DNA from: Eubacterium sp. AB3007
GTDB lineage: Bacteria > Bacillota > Clostridia > Peptostreptococcales > Anaerovoracaceae
Assembly: GCF_000688015.1 (NCBI RefSeq)
Contig: NZ_JIAD01000001.1
Location: 1,860,001-1,924,000, forward strand
Direction of reading: 5' to 3'
Length of the DNA stretch: 64,000 nucleotides
Shown: piece after piece, positions 17,915 through 26,587 of the stretch
Position numbering within the stretch: position 1 is the stretch's first letter
Layout of the letters: the number at the start of each line of letters is the position of its first letter
Position numbers and translations under genes: made by a program
The notes under the pieces: model-generated
The model's database searches: none
What the model was told of the DNA's origin: nothing
Seen by the model: only the letters and a program-made list of their open reading frames with translations

Positions 17915-19402
17915 GTGAGAGCAAGTGGCATTCTGATGCCGATCTTCAGCCTTCCGGGGCGGTATGGGATCGGCGCTTTTTCTGAGGCGGCCTATCGTTT
18001 CGTGGATTTTCTGGAGTCGGCGGGGCAGAAGTATTGGCAGATCCTTCCGCTGGGACCCACCAGCTACGGGGATTCGCCCTACCAGTCCTTCTCCACCTTT
18101 GCCGGGAATCCTTATTTCATCGATCTGGATCAGCTGTACGGCCGGGGCTGGCTGACCCAGGAGGACCTGGACCGGGAGGCAGAGGGCTGGCCGGAGAGCG
18201 GGATCGACTATCACAAGCTGTACACGCAGCGGTATGACACCCTGCGGCTCGCCTACCAGCGCAGCAATATCAATCAGGATCCCGAGTTCGAGGAGTATGT
18301 GGAAGCAAACCGGGACTGGCTGCCGGACTACGCGCTATTCATGGCGCTGAAGGACAGGTTCGGCGGCGTAAGCTTTGTGCACTGGGAAGAGAAGATCCGC
18401 TTCCGGGATCCGGAGACGCTGCGGACGCTTGAGGAGGAGATGCAGGAGGAGATCCGGTTCCAGGAGTTCATGCAATATGTATTCCACGAGCACTGGGAGA
18501 ACCTGCGGCGCTACGCAGGCGAGCATGGCATCGGGTTTATCGGGGACATCCCCATCTATGTATCGGAGGACAGCGCGGAGGTGTGGACCCATCCGGAGTT
18601 GTTCAAGATGGATGAAGCGGGGAACAAAGTCTCTGTGGCGGGGTGTCCGCCGGACGCTTTTGCGGTGACTGGGCAGTTGTGGGGCAATCCCATCTACAAC
18701 TGGGACGCGCATAGGGAAACAGGCTACGACTGGTGGATCCGCCGGCTGCGGGCATGTATGGAGATGTTTGACGTGGTGCGTATCGATCATTTCCGCGGGT
18801 TCGAGTCCTTCTATGAGATTCCGGCGGGGGATCCCACGGCGGAGCGAGGCGTCTGGACGAAGGGCCCTGGCATGGATTTCTTCCGGGCGGTGCAGGAAGC
18901 CCTCCCGGACATGAAAGTCATCGCCGAGGATCTGGGGTTCATTACGGACGAGGTCCGGCAGATGGTGAAGGATACGGGCTACCCCAACATGCGGGTGCTG
19001 GAGTTCGCCTTCGATTCCAACGAGCCCTCTGGCAATTCGATCTACTATCCGTATAACTACGACAGGAACTGCGTGGTCTACCTGGGCACCCACGACAACG
19101 ATCCCATCGTCGCCTGGCTGCAGAAATTCTGGGAGACGGGTGTGCCGCAGATCAAGCGCTATGCGGATGTTGACACGGATGATATAATGGAACTTGCCCG
19201 CAAGATGATCATCCTGGCCCACTCTTCGGTGGCAGATCTCTGCGTGCTGCAGATGCAGGATTACCTGCGTACAGGCGCAGAGGGGCGGATCAACGTGCCG
19301 TCCACGCTGGGCGGCAACTGGATGTGGCGCATGGCACCGGGGGCAGACTCTCCGGAGCTGGCGGCGCGCATCGCCGACGTGACCAGGCGCTACGGGCGTT
19401 AG
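17915..19402 (+). CDS. malQ: 4-alpha-glucanotransferase MalQ
   Basis: A GH77 enzyme of 495 residues that transfers glucan segments between maltodextrins. It shows SGILMPIFSLPGRYGIG at the N-terminus, WQILPLGPTSYGDSPYQSFS, VRIDHFRGFESFYEIP (nucleophile D), IAEDLGFIT (acid/base E) and GTHDNDPIVAW. GTG is the start (GAGGAG upstream). It would process maltodextrins imported by the transporter encoded just upstream and give substrates to GlgP. Confidence 0.96.
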   Translation: MRASGILMPIFSLPGRYGIGAFSEAAYRFVDFLESAGQKYWQILPLGPTSYGDSPYQSFSTFAGNPYFIDLDQLYGRGWLTQEDLDREAEGWPESGIDYHKLYTQRYDTLRLAYQRSNINQDPEFEEYVEANRDWLPDYALFMALKDRFGGVSFVHWEEKIRFRDPETLRTLEEEMQEEIRFQEFMQYVFHEHWENLRRYAGEHGIGFIGDIPIYVSEDSAEVWTHPELFKMDEAGNKVSVAGCPPDAFAVTGQLWGNPIYNWDAHRETGYDWWIRRLRACMEMFDVVRIDHFRGFESFYEIPAGDPTAERGVWTKGPGMDFFRAVQEALPDMKVIAEDLGFITDEVRQMVKDTGYPNMRVLEFAFDSNEPSGNSIYYPYNYDRNCVVYLGTHDNDPIVAWLQKFWETGVPQIKRYADVDTDDIMELARKMIILAHSSVADLCVLQMQDYLRTGAEGRINVPSTLGGNWMWRMAPGADSPELAARIADVTRRYGR

Positions 19403-19410
19403 GAGGAACT

Positions 19411-19710
19411 ATGGAATCGATATATATGATCGGAAGAACCCTGGCGGTACTGTGCGTATTCGTCATCGTGGGCTACGCGCTGTTCGTCCGGCCGAAGGAG
19501 AAGGACGCGCCCAAGCGGATGAGCACCTTCCAGTACCTGATGAAGAAACGCCGCGAGAAGAAGGCGGCGGAAGCGGCAGGCGGTGGGGATACTGCGGGCG
19601 ATGCGAAAGCAGGCGGCAGTGAGGCCGGCGCGAGGGCTGCGAGAGTCAGTCGGCCTGGCACAAAGCGTGATCAGGCGAACCCGAATCATGAGAAGAAGGT
19701 AAGAGAATAA
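19411..19710 (+). CDS. Small single-pass membrane protein with charged, Ala/Gly-rich tail
   Basis: A 99-residue protein of unknown function. One hydrophobic helix (~8-27) is followed by a Lys/Glu-rich stretch (PKEKDAPKRM, then KKRREKKAAEAA) and a low-complexity Ala/Gly tail. GGAGGAACT before the ATG at 19411 sets the start, 8 nt after the malQ stop. It is last in the operon before a terminator. I do not recognise a family. Confidence 0.6.
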   Translation: MESIYMIGRTLAVLCVFVIVGYALFVRPKEKDAPKRMSTFQYLMKKRREKKAAEAAGGGDTAGDAKAGGSEAGARAARVSRPGTKRDQANPNHEKKVRE

Positions 19711-19723
19711 GGGAAGAGAAGCG

Positions 19724-19749
19724 GCGCGCCAGAGATGGCGCGCTGTTTT
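19724..19749 (+). terminator. Terminator of the maltodextrin operon
   Basis: GCGCGCCA and TGGCGCGC form a perfect 8-bp stem with loop GAGA, followed by TGTTTT. Confidence 0.75.
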
Positions 19750-19966
19750 GGATAGGGATTGTGAAGAAGAAATAGATCGCCTTAAAGAGCCGCCTGATAC
19801 CTGATAAGTGTAGGCTTTTGCTTTTGCAAGTAGTGTTTTTTAGCATGTGCAAACCGCCGGGTTCTAAAGTATTCATGGTTCTTCGGGTGTTAGTAGGGTG
19901 TTAGTAGAGCTATGTTATTATAGAATAATAATGTAACTCAACTTATAGTGGTGCTTATTCTCAGCA

Positions 19967-20137
19967 ATGGAAGATGAAGAAGGCACAAAGATTGGGATGT
20001 CTCTTCCGGAAGAGTTGACTGTGGGAAAGGGCATAGTTACAGAAAATGGTATCGTAGTATATCAAACAGATAAAGATGTCGATGTCCGCATACAGTCGTT
20101 TGCCTTGGGTGTAAGCAGGGAACACATACAGTGTCCA
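19967..20137 (+). pseudogene. Possible gene fragment running into a repeat array
   Basis: From the ATG at 19967 about 57 codons read like a normal protein (MSLPEELTVGKGIVTENG, then YQTDKDVDVRIQ). The frame then enters the 53-bp tandem array and becomes repeat translation. No ribosome site precedes the ATG. I read it as a remnant whose 3' part was replaced by the array; I do not recognise the family. Confidence 0.25.
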
Positions 20138-20391
20138 GAGTTCCATGCAGAAGTGGGAAAGTGCGATCTGCATGGAACAATTCCCGTCCGGAGTTCCATG
20201 CAAAACGGGAAAAGTGCAATCTGCATGGAACAATTCTCGTCCGGAGTTCCATGCAAAACGGGAAAAGTGCGATCTGCATGGAACAATTCTCGTCCGGAGT
20301 TCCATGCAAAACGGGAAAAGTGCAATCTGCATGGAACAATTCTCGTCCGGAGTTCCATGCAAAACAGGGGAATGTGTGATCTGCATGGAAT
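20138..20391. repeat. Tandem array of 53-bp hairpin units (~4.8 copies)
   Basis: Units begin at 20138, 20191, 20244, 20297 and 20350, exactly 53 bp apart, the last one incomplete. Each holds the inverted pair GTTCCATGCA / TGCATGGAAC around a ~20-nt loop (AAACGGGAAAAGTGCRATC), then a 14-nt linker ending in CTCGTCCG. Copies differ at only a few positions. 53 is not a multiple of 3, so it is not a protein repeat. Confidence 0.85.
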
Positions 20392-20450
20392 TCTGTTTGA
20401 AAATAGATCGTAATTAGGCGATGAATAAGGCGGAGAAGGGCATCCCAAGT

Positions 20451-20519
20451 GTGCAGGTGCGCAAAACACATCCGTGCAGGTGCGCAAAACACATCCGTGC
20501 AGGCGCAGCATAACCTCCC
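20451..20519. repeat. Tandem 23-bp repeat, three copies
   Basis: GTGCAGGTGCGCAAAACACA begins at 20451 and 20474 and a diverged copy at 20497; a further GTGCAGGTG lies at 20555. The period is 23 bp. It lies between the 53-bp array and the 3' end of the leftward nuclease-like gene. Confidence 0.7.
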
Positions 20520-20618
20520 CGCACGCGAGTGCGACAAGATCCTCCAAAAGTGCAGGTGAAACAAGCCCTGACGCGGTTGGTGGCAGCCTGGAGGCTGCGA
20601 GGGCGCTGCCGCGGAGGG

Positions 20619-21422
20619 CTATTCATGGCGGCAGAAGTCAATCCAGTCGAGGATCTCCTTGCGGAGCTGTGGGAGATCTACCTGTCCGCCAGGCCCATCA
20701 AACGTAAAGAGCACATCTCTACCAGGGATCAGACCGGCGCGGAGATACTGATCACGCTTCCACAGAAACTCTCGCTCTACGTAGCCTGGATCATCCATCA
20801 TTCCGCAGTGCTCGTGTCTTTTTGGCAGGAGCACCCCTGGGATCAGGGGATGATAGTCGGGGTTCAGTTCCACTCCGTTCGGGAGTTTCAGCGTTTCTTC
20901 GTAACGGAATGGAATCCCTGCATCCTCGTAGATCTCGCAGATGGAGCTTTCGATTCGTGAACGGACCATCAGGCCTTGTTTTGTGCGGACCCGCAGGCTT
21001 TCCGGGTGCCGAGTGTTTCTGTTGTATGGCTGGGTTGCCCAGGTGCGCGCATCCACAAATCCGATGGCGCGGAAGATCTCGGTGCTCGGATGCTGATAAG
21101 CCGGTGGAAATGATCGCAGGAGCTCGTTGGGATCGAAGGGAACGATCTCACGGCTTCCTTTCTCCAAAAGAGTGAGCTGCCGGGTGACGCCTTGCAGGGT
21201 TTCTTCTACCAGATGGCGGTCCTGGAGCAATTGGATCCTTGCGTCCTCCGTACGCAGGTAATAAGAATGGCGGTCGAGGAAAAGGCTGTAGTATGGGCGG
21301 CCTTTCTTCTCGGTGACCAGGAGTTTCCCTTTCGGCAGCTGCTGCAGCTGTTTCTCGCACAAAGCCTTGCTCTCGCGCAGGCGGGCGATTTTGCGTTCTG
21401 TTTTCCTCTGTATCGTGTCCAT
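20619..21422 (-). CDS. Hypothetical protein with PD-(D/E)XK nuclease-like C-terminal half
   Basis: 267 residues. The N-terminal ~60 residues are a charged coiled-coil-like region (ERKIARLRESKALCEKQLQQ). The C-terminal half shows the order RIESSICEIYEDAGIPF, ELNPDYHPLIP, EHCGMMDDPGYVERE and GLIPGRDVLFTFD. This matches uncharacterised Firmicutes proteins with a predicted restriction-endonuclease-like fold. The assignment is by pattern only. The ATG has a weak ribosome site. It stands alone between the tandem repeats and the phosphoesterase gene. Confidence 0.55.
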   Translation of the reverse strand: MDTIQRKTERKIARLRESKALCEKQLQQLPKGKLLVTEKKGRPYYSLFLDRHSYYLRTEDARIQLLQDRHLVEETLQGVTRQLTLLEKGSREIVPFDPNELLRSFPPAYQHPSTEIFRAIGFVDARTWATQPYNRNTRHPESLRVRTKQGLMVRSRIESSICEIYEDAGIPFRYEETLKLPNGVELNPDYHPLIPGVLLPKRHEHCGMMDDPGYVEREFLWKRDQYLRAGLIPGRDVLFTFDGPGGQVDLPQLRKEILDWIDFCRHE

Positions 21423-21582
21423 ATGTATATTATAAATCGGTTAGAATTGAATTTCAAAGAGGAAATAAACACAATTCAGACACAATTCGGGTGTTTTTTG
21501 TTAGGGGTATATGGGGAAAACATGACAATAGAAACAATTCGGCAGACGGGTATCCCGGCGAGCATCCCGAAACCTACGGGGC

Positions 21583-22185
21583 TTACAACTCCTCCGTATC
21601 CAGCACAAAGGACTGCCAGGCGTTCAGCAGCCTGGCCCCGCTGGGGTGATCCAGGGTGCGCCGAAAGTGGCCATAGTCCTGGTGGACGTGGCCGAAGGCC
21701 ATGAGGGCAGGCTGGTGAGCCATCAGCAGGTCGTTGAAGCAGGCGAACCCCTGGTGAGGCAGGTCTTCCATGTCGCCGTAGCCCAGGGCGGGGGCGTGTG
21801 TGACCAGCAGGTCGATGCCACGGGAGCGCCGCAACGAAAATCCCATGCGCCAAATGCGGCGCCGCATTTCGGGTTCGGTGTACATATGAGGGGAGTCAGG
21901 CTTGTACCGCATGGAGCCGCCCAGGCCCAGGATGCGCAGGCCGCCTGAGGTGACGATCTTGTCATCGATGCACTGGCAGCCCTGGGGTGGGTGCTGCTCG
22001 TAGCCGCTGTCGTGGTTTCCGTGGACATACAAAAGCGGCCGGTTGACCATGGTCACCAGGAACTCCAGGTACTCCGCGGGCAGGTCACCGCAGGAGATGA
22101 TCAATTCAACTCCCTCTGTACGGGAAGGCTGGAAATAGTCCCAGAGGGCTTTGTCTGGGACATCGCTCACGAACAGGATCTTCAT
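21583..22185 (-). CDS. Calcineurin-like metallophosphoesterase
   Basis: A 200-residue protein with metallophosphoesterase motifs in order: SDVPD near the N-terminus, SCGDLPAEYL, VHGNHDSG, VTHAPALG and FGHVHQ. The first metal motif lacks the usual DxH and reads SDVPD. Its ATG overlaps the stop of the upstream BMP-type gene in ATGA, so the two are translationally coupled. The substrate cannot be told from sequence. Confidence 0.85.
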   Translation of the reverse strand: MKILFVSDVPDKALWDYFQPSRTEGVELIISCGDLPAEYLEFLVTMVNRPLLYVHGNHDSGYEQHPPQGCQCIDDKIVTSGGLRILGLGGSMRYKPDSPHMYTEPEMRRRIWRMGFSLRRSRGIDLLVTHAPALGYGDMEDLPHQGFACFNDLLMAHQPALMAFGHVHQDYGHFRRTLDHPSGARLLNAWQSFVLDTEEL

Positions 22186-24191
22186 GGGGTCTCCTTTCGG
22201 GGCGATGAGGACGGTCGTTTTACGCCGCTCACCGCCGCCACAGACTGGGCGAAAATATCCAGTGCGCCGGTATCCGGGATGGAACCCACCACGTTCTCGT
22301 TGAGCCAGTCCATGGTCAGGATCTCCTGCCTGGTGAGGGGCGGGTCGCCGGCATAGCGGATGATTCCATCCTGGCTGTGCAGTTCGCCGCCGAAGGGCGT
22401 CATGGAGCCCGCCAGAAAACTGCTTCGCATCATGTCCAGCAGATTGCGTGTGGCATAGGGCAGGTCCGGATCCGGGAGGATGTCCACCACCCCGGCGGAA
22501 AGCCCCAGCCAATAGTTCAGGGCACGGTCTTTCTTCTCCAGCGCGGGGATGTCATAAGTGCCTCGCAGCAGGGACAAAGCAATCAACTCGTAGTACCGGC
22601 CCCAGTTCCAGAGGGGCCGGGCCAGGGGCTGGATTCCGCCATCCGGCTTATAGGCGTAGAGCCCGTAGGGGCGAGGTCCGTCTTCGGCGGAGACAAAATC
22701 CACATCAGAGAATACGGAGATGCCCGCCTCCTGCATCTGGGCGTACCAGTCCGCATCCTTCTGGGCCCGCCAGGCCACCAGCACCTTGGCGTAGGGATCC
22801 GCCATGGACGCACCGATGGCAAAGGCATTGATGTTGGCGATGGTGCCGTAGGTCGGAGTTCCGGCCAGGTAGCCGATCTGGTGGTTCTCTGCGAAACAGG
22901 CGGCCAGTGCTCCCATCATGAATTTCACCTCATACATCCGGCTGTCGTAGCAACGGATGGACATGTGGGAAAGGTTCACGGAGCAGTTCAGGAATTTCAC
23001 CTCCGGATGCTGGAGGGCAGCCACCTTCACCCGGGGAAGGAGGGCCGGCGATGTGGTGAAGATTACCTCGCAGCCTTTGGCGATGGCATCGTCGATGGCC
23101 CGGTCGAACCGGTCGAAGGTCAGGCGATCTCCCGCCTCACCGGCTGTATGCAGGCAGTCATAATAAGCCCAGGTCTCCACCAGCTTCCCGAACCGCTCTG
23201 ACAGGTGCTTTCGGCCCAGTTCGTGGCTGTGCACACGGCTGGACACCTGGGGCGTCTGGGTGTGAAGGAAGGCGACCCGAAGGGGATGGGCCTCGGAATA
23301 CCTGGAAGAGATCGTCTTGGTCAGAAGCTCTCTGAACTTTACAGAGGGGCCGCTCTGCAGATCCTTTTCCAGAGATTGATCGGGGGATTCCACATAGGCG
23401 ATGTTGGCTTTGTTTCCCTCGGTGCGGAACTCCTTGCGGATTCTCTCAAACCGGCGGGCCAGCGCATCGTCTCCGTCAAACAGGAGGGTCTGCGGCGGGT
23501 AGTAGCTCAGATAGGACAGGAAGATGTCTCCGGGAGAGCGCTCCGGGTCCTGGAAGGCGCGCCTGTCCAGCAGCTGGAGGAAATGGGTGTAGGCAGCCCG
23601 CAGCGTGTCCACCAGATCCTCGGGCCAGGGAGCGTCAAGATCCCTTCCCAGCAGTGCGGCAAGGGTCTCATAGTTACCCGGGTGGCTGAGGCCGATCTCG
23701 TAGAGGCCGGTGACCTTGTGGAAGCGGACGAACTCCTGGTAGACCTGGCTTTCCTCGTCGTTCCCGGCGGGAGCCAGGATCCGGTACACGTCGGCGGCGA
23801 TGGTGGGGGCCCCCAGATAGCGCATGACGGATACCCGCTTGTTACCCTCCAGAACGTAGAAGCCGCGGCGGTACTCGTAGACCTTGATGGCGTCGGTGAT
23901 GCCGCTTGTGAGCTGGTAGCGATACAGGCTGCTCCACTTGGCCGCGAACTCCGAGTCTTCCTTGATCAGCGGAAGAAAGGAGGGCGAGAAGGCGTCTGTG
24001 CGCCCGGCGGTGACGGTGCCGACGATCATGTCCAAGGGGATCTCGCAGATGCCTATGGGCTCCCGCTTCAGTGTGTCCAGTCCCGGGAGCAGTCTGTCCA
24101 GCGCCGGCACAAAAGGCGACAGGCCTTGCGACACCAGTTTTTTGTATTCCTTTTCGCCCAGTTTACGGGCTTTCGTGTACTCCGTGGACAA
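22182..24191 (-). CDS. Cytoplasmic ParB-like / BMP-family (PnrA-type) ligand-binding protein
   Basis: 669 residues from a TTG start with AGGAGG 7 nt upstream. The N-terminal third has GFYVLEGNKRVSVMRYLGAP (~residue 118), a ParB/sulfiredoxin-like signature. The C-terminal half resembles basic-membrane-protein (BMP/PnrA) nucleoside-binding domains: VIFTTSPALLPRV, MYEVKFMMGALAA, IGYLAGTPTYGTIANINAFA. There is no signal peptide or lipobox, unlike transport-associated BMP proteins. No permease genes are near. I infer a cytoplasmic sensor, possibly of a nucleoside, working with the coupled phosphoesterase. Confidence 0.75.
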   Translation of the reverse strand: MSTEYTKARKLGEKEYKKLVSQGLSPFVPALDRLLPGLDTLKREPIGICEIPLDMIVGTVTAGRTDAFSPSFLPLIKEDSEFAAKWSSLYRYQLTSGITDAIKVYEYRRGFYVLEGNKRVSVMRYLGAPTIAADVYRILAPAGNDEESQVYQEFVRFHKVTGLYEIGLSHPGNYETLAALLGRDLDAPWPEDLVDTLRAAYTHFLQLLDRRAFQDPERSPGDIFLSYLSYYPPQTLLFDGDDALARRFERIRKEFRTEGNKANIAYVESPDQSLEKDLQSGPSVKFRELLTKTISSRYSEAHPLRVAFLHTQTPQVSSRVHSHELGRKHLSERFGKLVETWAYYDCLHTAGEAGDRLTFDRFDRAIDDAIAKGCEVIFTTSPALLPRVKVAALQHPEVKFLNCSVNLSHMSIRCYDSRMYEVKFMMGALAACFAENHQIGYLAGTPTYGTIANINAFAIGASMADPYAKVLVAWRAQKDADWYAQMQEAGISVFSDVDFVSAEDGPRPYGLYAYKPDGGIQPLARPLWNWGRYYELIALSLLRGTYDIPALEKKDRALNYWLGLSAGVVDILPDPDLPYATRNLLDMMRSSFLAGSMTPFGGELHSQDGIIRYAGDPPLTRQEILTMDWLNENVVGSIPDTGALDIFAQSVAAVSGVKRPSSSPRKETP

Positions 24192-24307
24192 AGCATTTCC
24201 TCCTACATGAAAAGTACATATTGCAAGTTCTTATAAAGGTATGATATCATGAATTCGAGTGTAGGAACACTATATTTTTTGGTATTATGAGAAGGAGAAT
24301 GGATGCG

Positions 24308-25075
24308 ATGTTTACGGATTACAGAAACATCCCATGCGGCGATATGCCGGGTGATAAGATCGTCATTGAAGAGAAACATGTAGCCAAGGCAGAGACCATC
24401 TATCCGGAGCTGAAGAAACTGGTGGATGAGTTGATGGCGGATGACCCGGACCGCAAGCTGGTCATTGGAGTCTGCGGTGGCAGCGGGGTTGGAAAGTCAG
24501 AGACAGCCTCCCTGCTGGGATGGATGCTCCACGAGGACGGCATAGAAACCTATATCCTCAGCGGAGACAATTATCCGCACCGCATTCCAGCGGAGAATGA
24601 CGCGGAGCGTAGGCGTCTCTATGAGGAAGGCGGAGAGGACGCCCTGGAAGCCTATCTGGGGACCGACCAGGAGGCGGATTTCCAGCGAGTGGAGAAGATC
24701 TGCATGGATTTCAAGGCCGGTGCTCCCAGCCTGCTGCTGAAGCGCATGGGCCGCACCAGGGACGACATCTGGGATGAGGAAGTAACCATGGCAGGCAAGC
24801 AGGCGCTGATCATCGAGTGGACCCACGCAGGGAGCAGTCAGTTCCAGGGTGTGGACATCATCATCCTGCTGAACAGTACTCCGGAGGAAACGCTGGAGCA
24901 TCGCCGCAAGAGAGCCAGAGACGGGGAGGTGGACAGCCCCTTCACCAAGAAGGTGCTGGAGATCGAGCAGAGGCATCTGAACAGAGACGCACACAGGGCA
25001 AATATCATTCTGACCAAGGACGGCCGTATCATCGACTATGCGGAGTTCTGCGGCCTGATGGGATTGGAGGAGTAG
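24308..25075 (+). CDS. P-loop kinase, uridine kinase / adenylylsulfate kinase-like
   Basis: 255 residues with Walker A GGSGVGKSETAS near residue 57, LSGDNYPHRIP (a phosphate-acceptor-like loop) and a Walker-B-like ALIIEWTH. AAGGAG at 24292-24297 favours the ATG at 24308 over ATGs at 24287 and 24299. It lies 5 nt ahead of a sucrose-phosphorylase-like gene, so it may phosphorylate the sugar or acid released by that enzyme (inference). The true substrate is unknown. Confidence 0.7.
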   Translation: MFTDYRNIPCGDMPGDKIVIEEKHVAKAETIYPELKKLVDELMADDPDRKLVIGVCGGSGVGKSETASLLGWMLHEDGIETYILSGDNYPHRIPAENDAERRRLYEEGGEDALEAYLGTDQEADFQRVEKICMDFKAGAPSLLLKRMGRTRDDIWDEEVTMAGKQALIIEWTHAGSSQFQGVDIIILLNSTPEETLEHRRKRARDGEVDSPFTKKVLEIEQRHLNRDAHRANIILTKDGRIIDYAEFCGLMGLEE

Positions 25076-25080
25076 TGGCC

Positions 25081-26571
25081 ATGGAGAGATTCGACAACCG
25101 CCCCATGCTGAACGCCTATCCGGACAGCGTGGGAAGCAAGCTTGGGGATATGGTGGAACTTCTGAAGAGGCCGGAACTGGCGGGGACGTTCTCGTCCTTC
25201 TACGTCCTGCCCAGTCTTTACCACTCGGATCTGGACAGGGGTTTCTGCGTCATCGACTATGACCTGAATGAGGAACTGGCTACCCAGACGGATCTGGACG
25301 CGCTCAGGGAGATGGGCATCGACCTGAAACTGGACTTTGTCATGAACCACATGTCCGTCCAGTCTCCTCAGTTTCAGGACCTGATCGAGAAGGGGGAGGC
25401 CTCCGACTACAGGGACTTCTTCATCGATTGGAACCGGTTCTGGGAGGGCAAGGGCGAGATGACCGAGGAAGGGTACATCCAGCCTGACCAGAAGTATATC
25501 GCGGACATGTTCTTCCGCAAGCCTGGTCTGCCCATCCTGATGGTGCAGTTTCCGGATGGCCGGGAGGTGCCCTATTGGAATACGTTCTACCAGAAGGTCT
25601 GGGAGGAGGACGGTAAGCGCCGCTATCTGGGCCAGATGGACGTGGATATCAAATGTGACAAGGTCTGGGAGTTCTACCGTGAGACGCTGGCGAAGCTGGC
25701 GGGCTATGGGGCACAGATCGTACGGCTGGATGCTTTTGCCTATGCTCCCAAGGAAGCGGGAGCACGGAACTTTATGAATGAGCCGGGCACCTGGGATCTG
25801 CTGGAGCAGGTGAACGAGATCGCCCGGGAGCACGGTCTGATGCTCCTGCCGGAGATCCATGCTTCCTATGCAGAGAAGACCTACAGGACCATTGCAGAGA
25901 AGGGGTATGTAACCTATGACTTTTTCCTGCCGGGGCTGATCATAGACGCAATGGAGAATCATACCGGTGAGTATCTGAAGCAGTGGGCTGAGGAACTGGT
26001 CCGGGAGGATATCCGCACCGTCAACATGCTGGGCTGCCACGACGGCATTCCTCTTCTGGATCTGAAGGGTCTGCTCCCGGAGGAACGGATCCAGGGGTTG
26101 ATCGATACTGTGGTAGGCCGAGGCGGCTACGTGAAGGATCTCCATGGCGCCAAGAACATGTACTATCAGGTGAATGCCACCTATTTCAGCGCGTTGGGGG
26201 AGAACGCCCAGAAAATGCTCCTGGCCAGAGCAATTCAGTTGTTCATGCCGGGAAAACCACAGGTATGGTATCTGGATCTGCTGGCTGGCACCAATGACTA
26301 CGAGGCCATGAAACGAGCCGGTGAGGGCGGCCACAAGGAGATCAATCGCTCCAACCTATCTCTGGAAGAGGCGGAGAAACGCCTGGCCAGGCCGTTGGTG
26401 CAGGATCAGATTTCCCTGCTCCGCATGCGGAAGGAGGATCCTGCCTTTGGTCCGGATGCGGAGATGGCATTCAGCGTGGATGGATGCCGTATGTCCATCA
26501 CCTGGACCTGCGGGGAGCATCACAAGACCCTGATTGCAGATCTGGAGAATTATGGATTCCTGATCATGTAA
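25081..26571 (+). CDS. Sucrose-phosphorylase-like GH13_18 enzyme
   Basis: 496 residues, the length of sucrose phosphorylases. It has FVMNHMSVQSPQFQ, VRLDAFAYAPKEAG (nucleophile D), LLPEIHASY (acid/base E), LGCHDGIPLLDLKG, VNATYFSALG and a C-terminal QVWYLDLLAGTND with INR. This is the GH13_18 family, which splits glucosides with phosphate to give glucose-1-P. The acceptor (fructose, glycerate or other) is not decided by the sequence. GGAGGAG precedes the ATG and the kinase gene ends 5 nt upstream, so they form an operon. Confidence 0.85.
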   Translation: MERFDNRPMLNAYPDSVGSKLGDMVELLKRPELAGTFSSFYVLPSLYHSDLDRGFCVIDYDLNEELATQTDLDALREMGIDLKLDFVMNHMSVQSPQFQDLIEKGEASDYRDFFIDWNRFWEGKGEMTEEGYIQPDQKYIADMFFRKPGLPILMVQFPDGREVPYWNTFYQKVWEEDGKRRYLGQMDVDIKCDKVWEFYRETLAKLAGYGAQIVRLDAFAYAPKEAGARNFMNEPGTWDLLEQVNEIAREHGLMLLPEIHASYAEKTYRTIAEKGYVTYDFFLPGLIIDAMENHTGEYLKQWAEELVREDIRTVNMLGCHDGIPLLDLKGLLPEERIQGLIDTVVGRGGYVKDLHGAKNMYYQVNATYFSALGENAQKMLLARAIQLFMPGKPQVWYLDLLAGTNDYEAMKRAGEGGHKEINRSNLSLEEAEKRLARPLVQDQISLLRMRKEDPAFGPDAEMAFSVDGCRMSITWTCGEHHKTLIADLENYGFLIM

Positions 26572-26587
26572 CAGGAAAGGAGAAATC

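Noticed and set aside
20138..20391. CRISPR array
   Set aside because: Units are identical throughout including the would-be spacers, the period is 53 bp with internal hairpins, and no cas genes are present.
20037..20564. Several overlapping frames of 80-175 codons on both strands across the repeat array
   Set aside because: The 53-bp period rotates the frame; the translations are only repeated repeat sequence.
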